In this document: positions 34,932 to 45,884 of the stretch, piece after piece | Layout of the letters: each line of letters starts with the position of its first letter | Numbering within the stretch: position 1 is the first letter of the stretch | Assembly: GCA_009667805.1 (NCBI GenBank) | Contig: CM019067.1 | Coordinates: forward strand, 242,021,721-242,085,720 | DNA length: 64,000 nt | Source: Leptobrachium leishanense | Lineage: Eukaryota > Chordata > Amphibia > Anura > Megophryidae | Direction of reading: 5' to 3' | Made by a program: the position numbers and the translations under genes | The notes under the pieces: generated by a model | Database searches by the model: none | Told to the model about the DNA's origin: nothing | What the model saw: the letters and a program-made list of their open reading frames with translations, nothing else

Positions 34932-35521
34932 GGGGGTTATTCAGAGAGCGCCGCAAAAAACACAAACACACCGAAAAAAGCTGACAAACGGGGTAAAAAA
35001 AAAACTACTAAACAAAAATGTCTGGAATTTACATATAAGATCCTATGAATAATAAAATGGTCTTTTACAGAAAAAAAGAAAAACGATTAAAAAAAAATAA
35101 CGCGAACATTTTTTGCTGAAAAATAATCACGATCACGAGATCCTAAAAAAAAAACAACAATAGATAAAGAGACTTTTTACTGCACATTAAAATAATAAAC
35201 AGTTTACTAGATATTGGATTAAAACAGGAATATTTTTAACATTGAAGCCTATGGAGTTCGCCTGAATAAACCTGCCGAATGAAAGCACTGAACAGCAGGG
35301 CACTCCGGCAACTTTTCACTGCTGTTCAGTGTCCTCTGAATAGATTAACCATTGCTTCACTGACTGCCTTCGAGCAGGCACCGTACTTGCTGGCAGTTTG
35401 CCAAAATTTGGCGAACTGCCTCCTCTCTGAATAGCCAAATGGCCCCGAAATGGCCCTGTACGGGGAAAATCCCTGTTTGGTGAAATTTTGGGGCCAGATC
35501 GGCTCTCTCTGAATAACCCCT
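34932..35521 (-). mobile_element. Foldback element, GGGTTATTCA family, complete (590 bp)
   Basis: Ends GGGGGTTATTCAGAGAG and CTCTCTGAATAACCCCT with TAA on both sides (34929-34931 and 35522-35524), a possible 3-bp TSD. The core GGAATATTTTTAACATTGAA is near 35228. The terminal motif occurs three times toward the right end (about 35333, 35425 and 35506). A-rich runs at 35000-35160. Confidence 0.75.
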
Positions 35522-35524
35522 TAA

Positions 35525-36240
35525 GCTTTCTTTCTCTTTTCACTACCCAATTGTCACAATATGAAATAAGAACTGTATCTTGTTTCAGAAACACAGTACA
35601 TACTTTAGAAATTAAAAAACAAAACAAGAAATACCATCTATTCTACAAGTCCCTTTTTGTGAATTCTACATTTCCATTATCACCATCGCTTTTCTCTTTT
35701 TTCTGTTAAGGAGACATAGCTTACTGGCTGCTGGGGGTTACATATGTCAAAAGCAAAATTAATCAAGGTGATAGATTTGCTACGAAACATAAAATTGTGT
35801 TTTCCAAGCGTGTAGATTGTTTTAGAGCATCTAAAAGAGATATTGGCATTGCAGTACTTTCCCTTGCTTAGTCAGTGCATAGAATGTGCTATAGCAGCAA
35901 TCTGCCTTTCTCAAATAACATAATATAGCTACTTTCTTGGCTGCTACAGTGTATTCAGCTGACATGAGCAAATTGCTCTGAATCAAAAGTAAAATGAGAA
36001 CGTGGATCAAATGCTCTGTTACAAAGCTGCTTGTCAGCTAAATCATGATGTATTAAAAAATGCATGACTGTTAATGTGCATATATAGGAGGTAGAGCACC
36101 CCTTCTCCGGCATTCTAAAATCCAAATGACTCCAAAAAACTGAATTTTCAGAGCCATCAGAATTTTAGTATATCCGAACTAGGGGTGCTTCAGGGGAGTG
36201 CTGATACTTGGGAATCCAGCTCTCGCTGCTTCTGGCCAGC
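35525..36240. other. No recognised feature
   Basis: AT-rich unique DNA. Short random frames only. Confidence 0.3.
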
Positions 36241-36329
36241 CCCAGCGTCAGGGCTGGATTATCATAGGGGCTATTGGAGCTGCAGCTCCAGGCCCAGGCC
36301 CCATGATAAGCCCAGAGAGCGGATAACTA

Positions 36330-36759
36330 TAGGTCAAATCAAATCAAATCAAATCAAATCAAAATAAGCTTTATTGGCAGGACCAAATACATTTTAGCAT
36401 TGCCAAAGCATATGGGGAGGAGGGGGGTAGTGGGACATATATATGGGGGGGAATGGGCAAGTCCATGGACATTATCAGGGGTAAGGGATAATGTGAAGGG
36501 GGATGGGGGCGAGTCCGTGTTGGGGATTTATAAGTCCAGGATCTCTCATGTTCCTCTCAGTCTGTGACATTCTGCGACGTATTGGGCAGATATTTTCACC
36601 GCCGGCTCCTCTTCTCCCAATATGATGTGGAGTTTCCTCGTCTCTTCTATAGAGGTGAAGTCCGGGATGAGAGCGGAGAGTCTTTGGAAGTGAGTTTCCC
36701 TCAGTGCTGAGTACTTGGGGCACTGTAGGAGGAAGTGGACCTCATCTTCCAGGGCCTCC
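36330..36759 (-). mobile_element. LINE 3' end with (TTTGA)n tail
   Basis: On the minus strand a C-terminal reading ALEDEVHFLLQCPKYSALRE, then ETRKLHIILGEEEPAVKISA and VAECHRLRGT, precedes a stop. It then reads GCCAATAAAGCTTATTTTG-like sequence and (TTTGA)n. ED.VHFLLQCPKY..LR is common at the C-terminus of several fish and amphibian LINEs. The class is not resolved. A MITE abuts its 5' side. Confidence 0.6.
36336..36363 (+). repeat. Microsatellite (AAATC)n
   Basis: About five perfect copies of AAATC; it is the tail repeat of the adjoining minus-strand LINE. Confidence 0.9.
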
Positions 36760-36936
36760 AGGTCTATTCAATAAAAGGTGAAACTTAGAATTGTCAGGAG
36801 AAGAGAACAACCTAGACCAAATAGCAGATTTAGAAAGTGAGATAAATGGGAGAATTGTTCTGGTTTGGTTATTTTGACCTGGAATTTTCACTTCTCCAGT
36901 CAATTCTCTTACGTTTGACTTTTATTGAATAGACCT
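36760..36936. mobile_element. 177-bp foldback MITE (GGTCTATTCAATAAAA ends)
   Basis: Ends AGGTCTATTCAATAAAAG and TTTTATTGAATAGACCT. The arms continue through ACCTAGACCAAATAGC with its partner GGTTATTTTGACCTGG. The loop GATTTAGAAAGTGAGATAAA resembles the loop of 55712-55893, so both belong to one short hairpin family. Confidence 0.75.
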
Positions 36937-37344
36937 GCAAATCTGCATTGATGGGCAACTGGACACCTGTATCTCTGGACCCTTGGCAGGGTCATGTATG
37001 GTATCATTGGAAAGGTCAGAGCATGGCCTTTCTAGTGATACCAAACATGACCAGGTTTTATTTAAAAATAAAAGTGTTAAATAAAAAAATACCTTTTTTT
37101 CTTTTTCTTTCTAACACTTTTCTGTTCTAAAGTCAACAATGATGCTTTTCTAACTCACAATCTAATTTCTCATGTCACCAACAAGTGTGGAGAGGATGGC
37201 ACAATGCGTTATTACGCATTGTTCCATTCAAAACCTAAACTGCTGCACTGCAGCGAGGAGCACGGGGGGGGGGTTGGAACCCTGTGTCTCTAATCTTTAC
37301 AGTGCAGAAAGTCAAGTGTCTTTGAAAAGGACAGAGTCTGGTAG

Positions 37345-39125
37345 TTTAGGTGCTGCTCCAAAGAGCGTTGTTACAGTTTTGACAGTATTTAGAAAAAGTT
37401 TGTTATCTGTGATCCACTTTTCTACCTCTGCGAATTGTTTTTGCAGCACGGCCTCCAGCTGTGGGAGATCTGGTTTGCTGGTATAGATTACGGTGTCATC
37501 TGCATACATGTGTACAGTTGAGGCTTTGCAGACGTTGGGCAGATCATTTATGAATATCGTGAATAGCAGGGGGCCGAGTATTGAGCCTTGGGGTACTCCG
37601 CACATGACTGGGAGGGGGAGGGAGAAGCTGCCAGAGATGGACACATGTTGCGATCAGTTGGATACATATGATTCAAACCAGGTTAGCGAGTGATCACCAA
37701 TACCAGAGTTTATAAGTTTGTGTAATAAGATGCCATGGTCTACTGTGTAAAAGGCCTTGGAAAAACCAAGGAAGATGGCTACAGTTAGGTCTCCTTGTTC
37801 CATGCCAGCTTGGCTATCATTGCAAACTTTTAAAAGGGCGGTTGTAGTTGAGTGATTTGGACAAACGCCGGATTGATCTGGGGTTAAATAGTTTGAAGAT
37901 TGACAATCACGTAATTGTGTGTACACGCATTTTTCCAAAATTTTTGACATAACGGGGAGCAAGGAGATTGGACGGTAGTTGGATACCAAAGTACTGTCAC
38001 CACTTTCATGGATAGCTACCACTCTCGCAGCCTTCCAGAGCTTGGGTATGTATCCAGTTGCCAGTGATTCATTGATGAGTGTTGTGACGGCTTTTGCAAA
38101 TGACGGGGCACTGATTTTCAGCAGCATTGCTGGGATGTGATCAGATTGGTATTTCACTTTTTGATTACGGAGCAGTTTAGTAACTATACTGACAGGCACT
38201 GGTCTAAAGTTGAATTTATCTGCGATATGGGGTCCCTGCACGGTTGGAGGGGCCTGACCTGTGTGTGGCCTTTGTGTGTCATTTGCTAGCTTAGCAATTA
38301 GGGTGGTGGCGCACCCAACAAAATAATTATTAAAGGCATTTGCAACATCTAGGGGGTGTTGCAGGGTTTGGTTGTTTACTTTGACAGCAGCCGGCTGGGA
38401 GTGCTTGTATTTTACTTATGATTCTCCAAAAATTTCTAGCGTTTGACAGGCTATTTAGATTTTCATTGAAGTATTGGGCTTTAGCCATTTTTGTTTGTTT
38501 TTTTGCAGGCATTCCGGCATTTTCGGTATTCACAGTGATCATTCATGGAACCAGTACTCTTGAAATTTGACCACAGTGAATCTCTAATCTGGTACATTTG
38601 TGTAAGATCAGCTGTAACCCAGGGGAGATGAGCCCCTTTTACTCGCACTTTACGCAGTGGGGCATGGGCATTCCAGACTTGCAGGAGCTCGGACTGAAAG
38701 AATTCAATTGCACAGTCCAAATCTGGGATAAGGTTTAGTCTGTACCATGGGAGCTGTTTGAGATCACTTAGGAAGGATTCAAGAATAAATTTCTTGAAAG
38801 ACCTGGTGATTATTACCTTTGGGGGAGATTTTGTGGCTTTTATTTTGCGCACACAGTACACTAGACAGTGGTCACTGAAGCTATTATCAATAACGCCTGC
38901 CTCCTGTATTCTATCGGGACATGAAGAGAGAATCCAGTCCAGCAGGGTATGGTTCGGGCTGTTCATATTAATGTGAGTGGGGGAGGAGATTAATTGCAAG
39001 GCCTTAAACAGTGAGCAGTGTTTATTGGCTTTAGGATTCAGCCAATCAATATTGAAATAGTCGAGGACCAGCAGTTCACTTTTTTGGTTTTGTTCAAGTA
39101 AGTTATGAAGGATTTCAGTTATGTC
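37345..39125 (-). mobile_element. LINE (L2/Rex-like) endonuclease-RT fragment, minus strand
   Basis: Same family as 14453-15840 and longer at the 5' side. Read on the minus strand it has the end of an APE-type endonuclease, a linker, and the RT palm. It stops inside the RT after the YADD region, where it diverges from its relative near 37350, so the 3' end is missing. It lies inside the hAT element. Confidence 0.85.
37350..39110 (-). pseudogene. LINE ORF2 remnant: APE endonuclease plus reverse transcriptase
   Basis: Endonuclease landmarks: LVLDYFNIDWLNP near 39060, which is the GDFN region with G changed to D, and SFSDHCLVY near 38870, matching the SDHxxV catalytic motif. RT landmarks: YQSDHIPAMLLK, NYRPISLLPVMSKILEK and FSKAFYTVDHGILLHKL (37654-38241), then [20 protein letters not shown] and [16 protein letters not shown] (37312-37644). 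Motif A reads FLGFSKAFYT where an active enzyme has an aspartate in place of the G, so the first catalytic metal ligand is lost. At least three frame changes split it. Confidence 0.85.
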
Positions 39126-39819
39126 ATATTTTAAATCTTTATTTTCAAAGTTTCACAGACATAGTCAGAGCAGTAACAGAGTATTACTTATAAGAGACAG
39201 CATTAAACACCACAAAAAAAAACACGTAAAAAGAAGGCATGGCTAGGGATCGGACAGCAAGGAGACAAATAGCACCACACAGCGCAGCTGATGTTCTATA
39301 TATTTTTTGTCTTCACTAATTAGTGAAATCTCAATCAGGATGAAAGTATGACAACAATATTGCAGGTTGGCAGTGAAGTCAATTTTAACTTCACTAAATT
39401 TACAAAAAAGCCCACCAAAATCTTCAGCTCCAGGCTCATAGAATCTTAATCCGGCCCTGCCCAGCGTGTGACATGCTGCTTAGAATCACATTGACTGCAG
39501 TCAACATGTCCACAGAGTAGCCTCACACAGCGCTCCCAATATGTGTACATACTGGTGCTTGCAGCAGGAGGGGAATCGTAACTCTGCCATGTTCTCCTTT
39601 CTCAGAAACATTGTATGCTCTCAGATTCTGAAATACAGAAGAATTCAAAAGCATTCCAGATAAGGGAAAACACACACACACACGTCGTCCCAGCAACTAC
39701 CTAACCATTCCAAAAACTTCTACACAGAAAACAAAAATCCCAGTGCTGGCCCCGGTGCTAAAAATATCCAAATCTTAGAATGGCCTCACTCGAGCAAAGA
39801 TAAAAATAATAAACTCTAT

Positions 39820-40703
39820 CGAGTGTGGCTCAGGGTTAAATTTCAGTGCTGAAAACGGTAACTCCGAGCCACACTCAGGCTGATACATACCTGTCCCTGC
39901 GTTCCCTCGATGTCCTCCCGCAGTCACCTCTGTCCGATCGCGGCATCCTGCTTCCGGGTTTCGGAAGCAGGACGTTGCGATCGGACAGAGGGGATTGCGG
40001 GAAGACATCAAGGGAACGCAGGGACAGGTATGTGTCAGCCCGAGTGTGGCTCGGAGTTACTGTTAGGGATGTGCATGGCTGAAAAATTTGTTTAGTTTCG
40101 TTACATTTTTAAATCATTTCATTTTTGGAATTTCGTAACTAATTTAGTTTTGAGTCGATTAGAAATTTCGAATCGATTCGAATTTCATATATCAATTAGA
40201 TATATGATATCAATTTGAATCACTAAATAAAACCCCAATTAATCAAATTTTGCTGTTAAAATTTAACCCTAGCTTTTCTTTTAAGCTGTGTCACAGATTT
40301 AGTATTTGAGTCAAATTAAACAGTGAAGCAAAATTAATTTGTTTCATAAAGTCCTTTGCCGACTATAACATGTATTGTAAGTTAAGATCAATTTGATAAT
40401 TCATTTCAAATGCAATAGTTGGTATCAATTTGATAGATCATTTCAAATTCAATAGTTGATATCAGTTATTCAAATTTTTCTTTTAGGATGATGACACAGT
40501 GTAAAGCTAAATAAATTCGTTATATAGCATTTTGTTTCGTTTCGAAATCGTATCGATTCGTTATTCGGAAGTACTTCCGAAATACGAATTATTAAAATTC
40601 GTTCCAAACTACGAATTTTTCCGAAACTAATGCACATCTCTAGTTACCATTTTCAGCATTGAAATTTAACCTCGAGCCACACTCGGGAATACCGCCAGGG
40701 AGG
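39820..40703. mobile_element. TTAA-target palindromic element inserted in the left arm
   Basis: The right end CCGCCAGGGAGG is followed by TTAA (40704-40707). The left end begins directly at CGAGTGTGGCTC, so the outermost 18 or so bases and the left TTAA are lost. The arms carry GAGTGTGGCTC and GAGCCACACTC twice each. Central pairing: TGCTTCCGGG with GGAAGCAGGACGT. The mirror arm of the giant repeat (TTTATCTTATAAATGATTTA then ATAGAGTTTG near 43802-43825) lacks it. It is interrupted by the hAT element 40064-40642. A complete relative is at 49571-49924. Confidence 0.8.
40064..40642. mobile_element. hAT MITE (TAGGGATGTGCAT ends), 579 bp
   Basis: Ends TAGGGATGTGCAT and ATGCACATCTCTA. TSD: GTTACTGT at 40056-40063 and GTTACCAT at 40643-40650. 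The opposite arm of the host element preserves the likely original GTTACCGT. The inside is AT-rich with TTTCG/CGAAA steps and repeated TTTGAT..ATCATTTCAAAT. Ends are related to 901-3817. Confidence 0.8.
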
Positions 40704-41578
40704 TTAAATCATTTAAAAGGTAAACCAACATGTCGGCTCTCTCAGGAGCCAATTTCAAGGTTATAGTGTCTTGTCAGCAGTGTGTTTATATACAGAAAGA
40801 TAAGAGCACTCACCAATCTGTTTGCTAAGAGCTGTAAATCATTACACATTAATCTGCCATGACTCTGGAGGCCAGCCGGGGTTGCATCACTGCCTATGAT
40901 GTCAGTGGTTGGTGGTTACTATGGTGATAGCTAACCACCAAAAGAAGTTAAAAGCAAACGTTAAAAACAAACAGAGACTTCTGCCAATACTTGATGCTAG
41001 TTATCAAGCCATTTACATTGTAGCCATTTCCTTTTACTTACTAAAGGGTATATAACCCATTGTCACGGTCCCGGATTTATTAACATTTCCCAAGACGTTG
41101 ATATAACAAAACAAAACCTGGCTCAAACACTGTATTATAATTAAGTATAGATATTGAATATGGCAATAAAAAAATCGTAGTAATCAATATATCTGTACTG
41201 TGGGAATGTGAACATGCCTACTCTCATATGAAATGTGAATATGTTGAGAAAATCAAGGGATGAAGGGTGAGAGAAAAAAATGTAAATCAGGAACAACCAA
41301 GAAAAAAATAATAATACATAAGTAAATAAATAACATAAATAAAGAATAAAAACCAATAAAAAGCAAAAAATATATAAAATGAAAGTAAAACATAAACAAA
41401 AAAAAAAATATGTGAGCGTGAGTCTATGAGTGGATGAAGTGAAGTCACCTGTGTCTAAAAAGTGCACTGAAAAATATGAGTGGTTCACTTCCTGCATACT
41501 AAAAAGAAATGTGGGGAAAAAAATGTGAATAAAAACATGAAAAAATGTTATGTCCTGCTAGGTACCATGTACCATGTA

Positions 41579-41694
41579 GGCATAAGGCTATCCTAAACAA
41601 AAGATAAATCCAGGTAAAGTATCCATGTAATTGGGCAGACTAGATGGGCCGAAAAAGGTTCTTATCTGCCGACATTTTTCGATGTTTCTATGTA
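41579..41694 (+). mobile_element. CR1-type LINE 3' tail
   Basis: GCATAAGGCTATCCTAAAC, TTGGGCAGACTAGATGGGCC and TTCTTATCTGCCGACA, then GATGTTTCTATGT, form a CR1-style 3' end. The inverted counterpart is at 53919-54080. Confidence 0.7.
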
Positions 41695-42948
41695 GTAGTG
41701 TGAATAATACATCTCAAGTCACCATAACATTCGCCAGCATGCTCATATTTTTCACATAAAAAAATTTCACAGGCCATCACATATTCACATTCCTCATAGT
41801 CATTTGATTATTCACGCTACTACATGGTACCTAGCAGGACATAACACTCATATCTTTTCACGCCCCCTCAACATTTCTTTTTGGGATGTAAGAAACAAAA
41901 AAAGGGAAATAAGTTCCAGTGAAGAGATCACACTGAACGAGAGGATGATCAAAACATTAAAATTCAAAATCGTTAATAGAACTTTGATAAAAAAGGAAAT
42001 TCAAAACATATATCAGTATCAGAAATTTCTATCTAACTTTCTGCTGGCTGTTTAGTTACCTCCCTTTCAATATTATTAATTGGGGGTACAGCCACTTGCA
42101 TATGCATAGGATTCTGAATACTCAAAAGAATTTTAATGACAAATTTATTTTGATTAAGAACAGTTTTAACACAGAGTCGTCACTACTGTCAATTTAATAG
42201 GTTTTATATTCTCCCAATAAACTCAAAAGGTATGGCTGTATAGCGTATTTAGTTATACATTTCATCGGGCATAATATCTGATTTGGATAATTGGGTCAAC
42301 AGGTATTGTTTATATCTAATGTATTCCAATTTGGAGAGCCGCAAAAAAATGTGTATCAAGAAAGAATTGTGGTGATACCAATAGATGATGCTTGCAACAT
42401 TATTGAAGGGTAATTATATGCTGTTGCTGTCAGTTGGTCTCCTACACTGGGATCCTAAGATACCACAGCAAGTGTTGCATATAGATTGAAACAAACTTAT
42501 CATATATTCGAAGTAACACAACACTTCTCAAGACAACCAAGAGGAATGATTATAACGGTGCCAATAATGGTGCTTGCAGTTTGAGAGTAGATTGATTATT
42601 TTGGTATGGTTATTTGTATCGGTCCATCAGATTGGTCTCCTACACGAGGGACCTTAGGTACCGGAGCAGAAAATAGACAATAAAAACCTATACAGAGTGT
42701 ATCAAGAATAACGCATCACCTCTCAAAGTAACCAAGAGGATTTGGAACCACAAGTCCCCATAGGTCTCCTTAGATTTGGGACCATGTGCACGGAACTGAC
42801 GCATACATTCATTTGGCGGCAGCAGAACCGCTAATTAACTAAGATCCAGCTTCAAATATGCCAGATAAATATATTGCCGTTCCTAAAGAGTTGAGGGTTC
42901 ACATATAATAGGAGTACGGCATAGTGGCGCTCATAAGAGACAGAGGCG

Positions 42949-42991
42949 CTCAACGCGCGTTTCGCTGTGCGGGTGACAGCTTCCTCAGGAG
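42949..42991 (-). other. Hammerhead-ribozyme-like motif
   Basis: Minus strand: CTGAGGA (42982-42988), one extra A, the stem GCTGT..ACAGC, then GAAAC (42959-42963) and GCGCGTTGAG. This fits the core CUGANGA, stem II, GAAA, except for the extra base before stem II. It lies at the inner edge of the right arm of the giant inverted repeat. Activity not shown. Confidence 0.4.
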
Positions 42992-43884
42992 CTCTTTTTG
43001 GTATGTAGTTCACTCATATTTTTCAGTGCACTTTTTAGTCACAGGTTACTTAACTTCATCCACTCATACACTTACGTTCACATTTTTTATTATTTTTTAA
43101 ATTTTTATGTTTTACTTTCATTTTATATATTTTTTATTTTATTTTTTATTGGTTTTTATTCTTTATTTTGTGTTATTTATTTACTTATGTGTAATTAGCA
43201 TTCTCTTGGTTGTTCCAGTTTTACATTTTTTCCACTTCTTTCTCACCCTTCACATTTTCATCCCATGATTTTCTCAACATATTCACATTTCATATGAAAG
43301 TAGGCCTGTTCACATTCCCACAGTACAGATATTTATCGATTACTACAATTTTTTATTGGCATATTCAACATATAGATTTATTTATAATACAGTGTTTGAG
43401 CCAGGTTTTGTTGGATTTATTAACAGATCCCAAGACGTTAACATATCCAACGGGACCATGACAATGGGTTATATACCCTTTAGTAAGTAAAAGGAAATGG
43501 CTACAATGTAAATAGCTTGATAACCAGCATCATGTATCAGCAGAAGTCTCCATGTTTGTTTTTGACGTTTGCTTTTAACTTTTTTTTGGTGGTTTACTAT
43601 CACCATAGTAACCGGACTTGCCGTGCCGTCACAGGCAATGATGACCCCGGTTGGCCTCCAGAGTCATGGCAGATCTACCTGTATTGATTTACAGCTCTGA
43701 GCAAACAGATTGGTGAGTGCTCTTATCTTTTTGTATATAAACACACTGCCGACAAGACACTGTAACCTTGAAATTGGCGCCTGAGTGAGCCGAAATGTCA
43801 GTTTATCTTATAAATGATTTAATAGAGTTTGCTACGCTTATCTATGCTCGAGTGCGGCCATTCTAAGATTTGGATATATATCTT

Positions 43885-44907
43885 ATGGCTCTACCATAAC
43901 ACGCATTTCACATAAAGGACCCCCCTATCTTCAGCATAGGGTTTCCATAGGGAAACCTTGGCAGCTAGGGGTTAATTCCTAACTGATGTCATCGCACCAA
44001 AGTGCAACAATGTCAGTGGGCAGGGGGAGGCCCCAGAGGCTTGGCTGACATCCAAGATGTCAGCCACCACCGGGAACCGTCTGCGATCCAGCACCAATTG
44101 GCACTGGATCGCGGACTGGTGACCAACAGATTAAAGAGAGTCATCGCTGGAAATGTCACTGTGACCTTTCCATCGATGCCTCTCTTGATCTGCTACCCCT
44201 TTGTGATGGGGAGATAAGACCCCCCTCCCCTTTAGGAACTTCCCCTTCTCTGGCGGTGGGGGGGTGGGCACCTGAAACTGATGCTATTGCGCACGGCGTG
44301 ATAACATCAGTGCACCAGGAGAGGTATAAACCCGGAGGTCTGACTTTAGCCAGGCCTCCATCGGACCCCAGTGAGAGAGGGGAGTATCCGGGAAGCGGGC
44401 AGGCCTGTCGTATGTCAGAATATATCCGACACTGGACCGCAAACTGCAAATGGTTGTGTCGGATATATTCTGATTTAGGACGGAAAGGGTTAAGGAAGGT
44501 AAGATCTTGAAAATCAGAGACATTTTTTAGTTTATAATTCTGACTACAAAGCTTCTTATGATCTATGTAAACTTTATGATCAGCACAGTTTCTATTTCAG
44601 CAACCAGGCTTGATGTTTCATTCCCATGGGAAACCCCTAATATTCCTCTGAGGAGGTAATTGCTTCTGTAGGATTTCCAGCCAGCATAGATTAGCTGTTA
44701 TTTCACAGCACTCCAGGCTACTTATGATACACTATAGAATGGGAATATAAATGCATCAAGCGAAAGGCAAACAAATCCGGTGCAAAAAAGAAAAAAAAAG
44801 GGTTTGTTATTTCAGCTCATAGCAATCATTGGAAACATTGTATATATGCAAGTTGCACCAGTTAACATCAAGTACATCAACTGTCTGTAGTCAACTCTCC
44901 CAGTCTG
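43885..44907. repeat. Unresolved repeat region with hairpin
   Basis: GAATATATCCGACAC at about 44418 and GTGTCGGATATATTC at about 44457 form a hairpin, ending in AAAGGGTTAAGG. GGCTGACATCCAAGATGTCA at 44043 is itself palindromic and recurs near 49374 as GGCTGACATCCAGGATGTCA. Likely a decayed TTAA-type element; its left boundary is not found. Confidence 0.4.
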
Positions 44908-45460
44908 TTACATAGTTACATAGTCTGAAAAAAGACATGCGTCCATCGGGTTCAGCCTCTCACACATCACCTACTGTTGTTGATCTAAAAGAAGGCAAAA
45001 AACCCAGTCTGAAGCGCTCGCCAATATGCAACACACTGGGGAAAAAAATCGTTCTTGACCCCAGAATGGCAGTCAGATTTCATTGGTTCAAGAAGCTTTT
45101 ACCCACATATTAAATATTATGACCCTTAATATTATATTTTTGCAGGAAGTCATCCAGTCCTTCTTTAAAAGTCTGTACAGTCTCTGACCCAACCACCTCA
45201 AAAGGCAGAGAATTCCACAGCTTTATTGTTCTCAGCGTAAAATAACCCTTACTATGCTTTAGGCTGAATTTCCTTTCATCCAGTCTAAATGGGTGACCTC
45301 GTGTCCTGTGTATAGTCCTATTAATGAATAGGTTTCCAGACAATGGTTTATAATGGCCCCTTATATGTTTATATAGGTTATCAGATCCCCTCTAAGGCGC
45401 CGTTTATCTAAACTAAACAGGTTTAAGCTTGTTAGCCTCTCCTCATAACTTAAACCTAAA
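44908..45460 (-). mobile_element. CR1 LINE 3' end, minus strand
   Basis: The inverted counterpart of 22260-22800: TTACATAGTTACATAG tail, CATCGGGTTCAGCC, then coding. A 77-codon open stretch (45110-45343, minus) reads LFINRTIHRTRGHPFRLDER and GYFTLRTIKLWNSLPFEVVG, the CR1 C-terminus. The 5' side ends near GTTTAAGCTTGTTAGCC. Confidence 0.88.
45110..45343 (-). pseudogene. CR1 ORF2 C-terminal fragment
   Basis: The last 77 codons of the CR1 reverse transcriptase polyprotein, with the conserved RTRGH and WNSLPFEVV blocks and the original stop. It is similar along its length to the last 77 residues of the plus-strand fragment at 22115-22597. A shift or stop separates it from upstream coding. Non-functional alone. 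Confidence 0.85.
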
Positions 45461-45629
45461 CGGTTATATTTAGTTCTACAGCCGGGAGAAAAGTTCATTT
45501 CGAAGTGGGGCTTAAGAAGATGCTAATGATCTAAAGTCACTATATAAGAATTTAGGAGGGTTTGCGGCTCACTAAAGAGGTTACAGGGTCAACGTAATTC
45601 AATAAACATCTTTCTTTAGCGAGTGTTTA

Positions 45630-45881
45630 GGCTGGGGTCAGACGAGCACTTTGCAGAGCAGAAGGAACGTCCATGAGAGTGGACATTCCTTACACTCGGA
45701 TGCCTGTCTGGCCACCTCGCTGAGTGTAGTTAGTGTGCTCAGCGGTGCAAGGCTCAATCCTCCTATGGAGGATCACGCTTTGCAGCCCCATCGAACACTT
45801 GTCGTAGCGCTTCGACGGGGGGGGGGGGCTTTCAGAACGTCCACAGCACACCCCCTGTAGTGCGCTTGTCTGACCCTGGCC
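45630..45881. mobile_element. 252-bp TIR MITE (GGCTGGGGTCAGACG ends, TTA target)
   Basis: Ends GGCTGGGGTCAGACGAGCAC and GTCTGACCCTGGCC. The TSD TTA is at 45627-45629 and 45882-45884. It is a relative of 7420-7821 and 62247-62709. A G-run sits at 45819-45828. PIF/Harbinger-type by TSD. Confidence 0.75.
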
Positions 45882-45884
45882 TTA

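Larger units (their letters stand above)
36249..39459. mobile_element. hAT element (CAGGGCTGGATTA ends) filled with LINE fragments
   Basis: Ends CAGGGCTGGATTATCATAG and TCTTAATCCGGCCCTG, with a perfect 8-bp TSD, CCCAGCGT, at 36241-36248 and 39460-39467. No hAT transposase is seen. The inside is mainly two minus-strand LINE pieces (36330-36759 and 37345-39125), a foldback MITE (36760-36936) and other sequence at 39126-39420 that begins TTTAAATCTTTATTTTCAAA. Confidence 0.85.
39764..43877. repeat. Giant inverted repeat, arms about 0.86-0.89 kb
   Basis: The left arm is 39764-39819 plus 40704-41506; the right arm is 42992-43877. Outer pair: ATATCCAAATCTTAGAATGG with CCATTCTAAGATTTGGATAT. Inner pairs include TAAAGGGTATATAACCCATT near 41044 and AATGGGTTATATACCCTTTA near 43464. 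The arms are clearly diverged, with frequent mismatches and small gaps, so this is not a simple assembly fold. The spacer of about 1.48 kb holds a CR1 tail, small inverted repeats and a hammerhead-like motif. Open frames in the T-rich arms (41141-41497 and 42998-43461) are low-complexity. Confidence 0.85.

Noticed and set aside
41141..41497. 118-codon hydrophobic frame on the minus strand as a membrane protein
   Set aside because: T-rich, low-complexity sequence in the inverted repeat arm. The mirror arm does not keep the frame.
39764..43877. Inverted repeat as an assembly artefact
   Set aside because: The arms differ by many substitutions and small gaps, and one arm holds nested transposons with their own TSDs. 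An artefactual fold would give identical arms.
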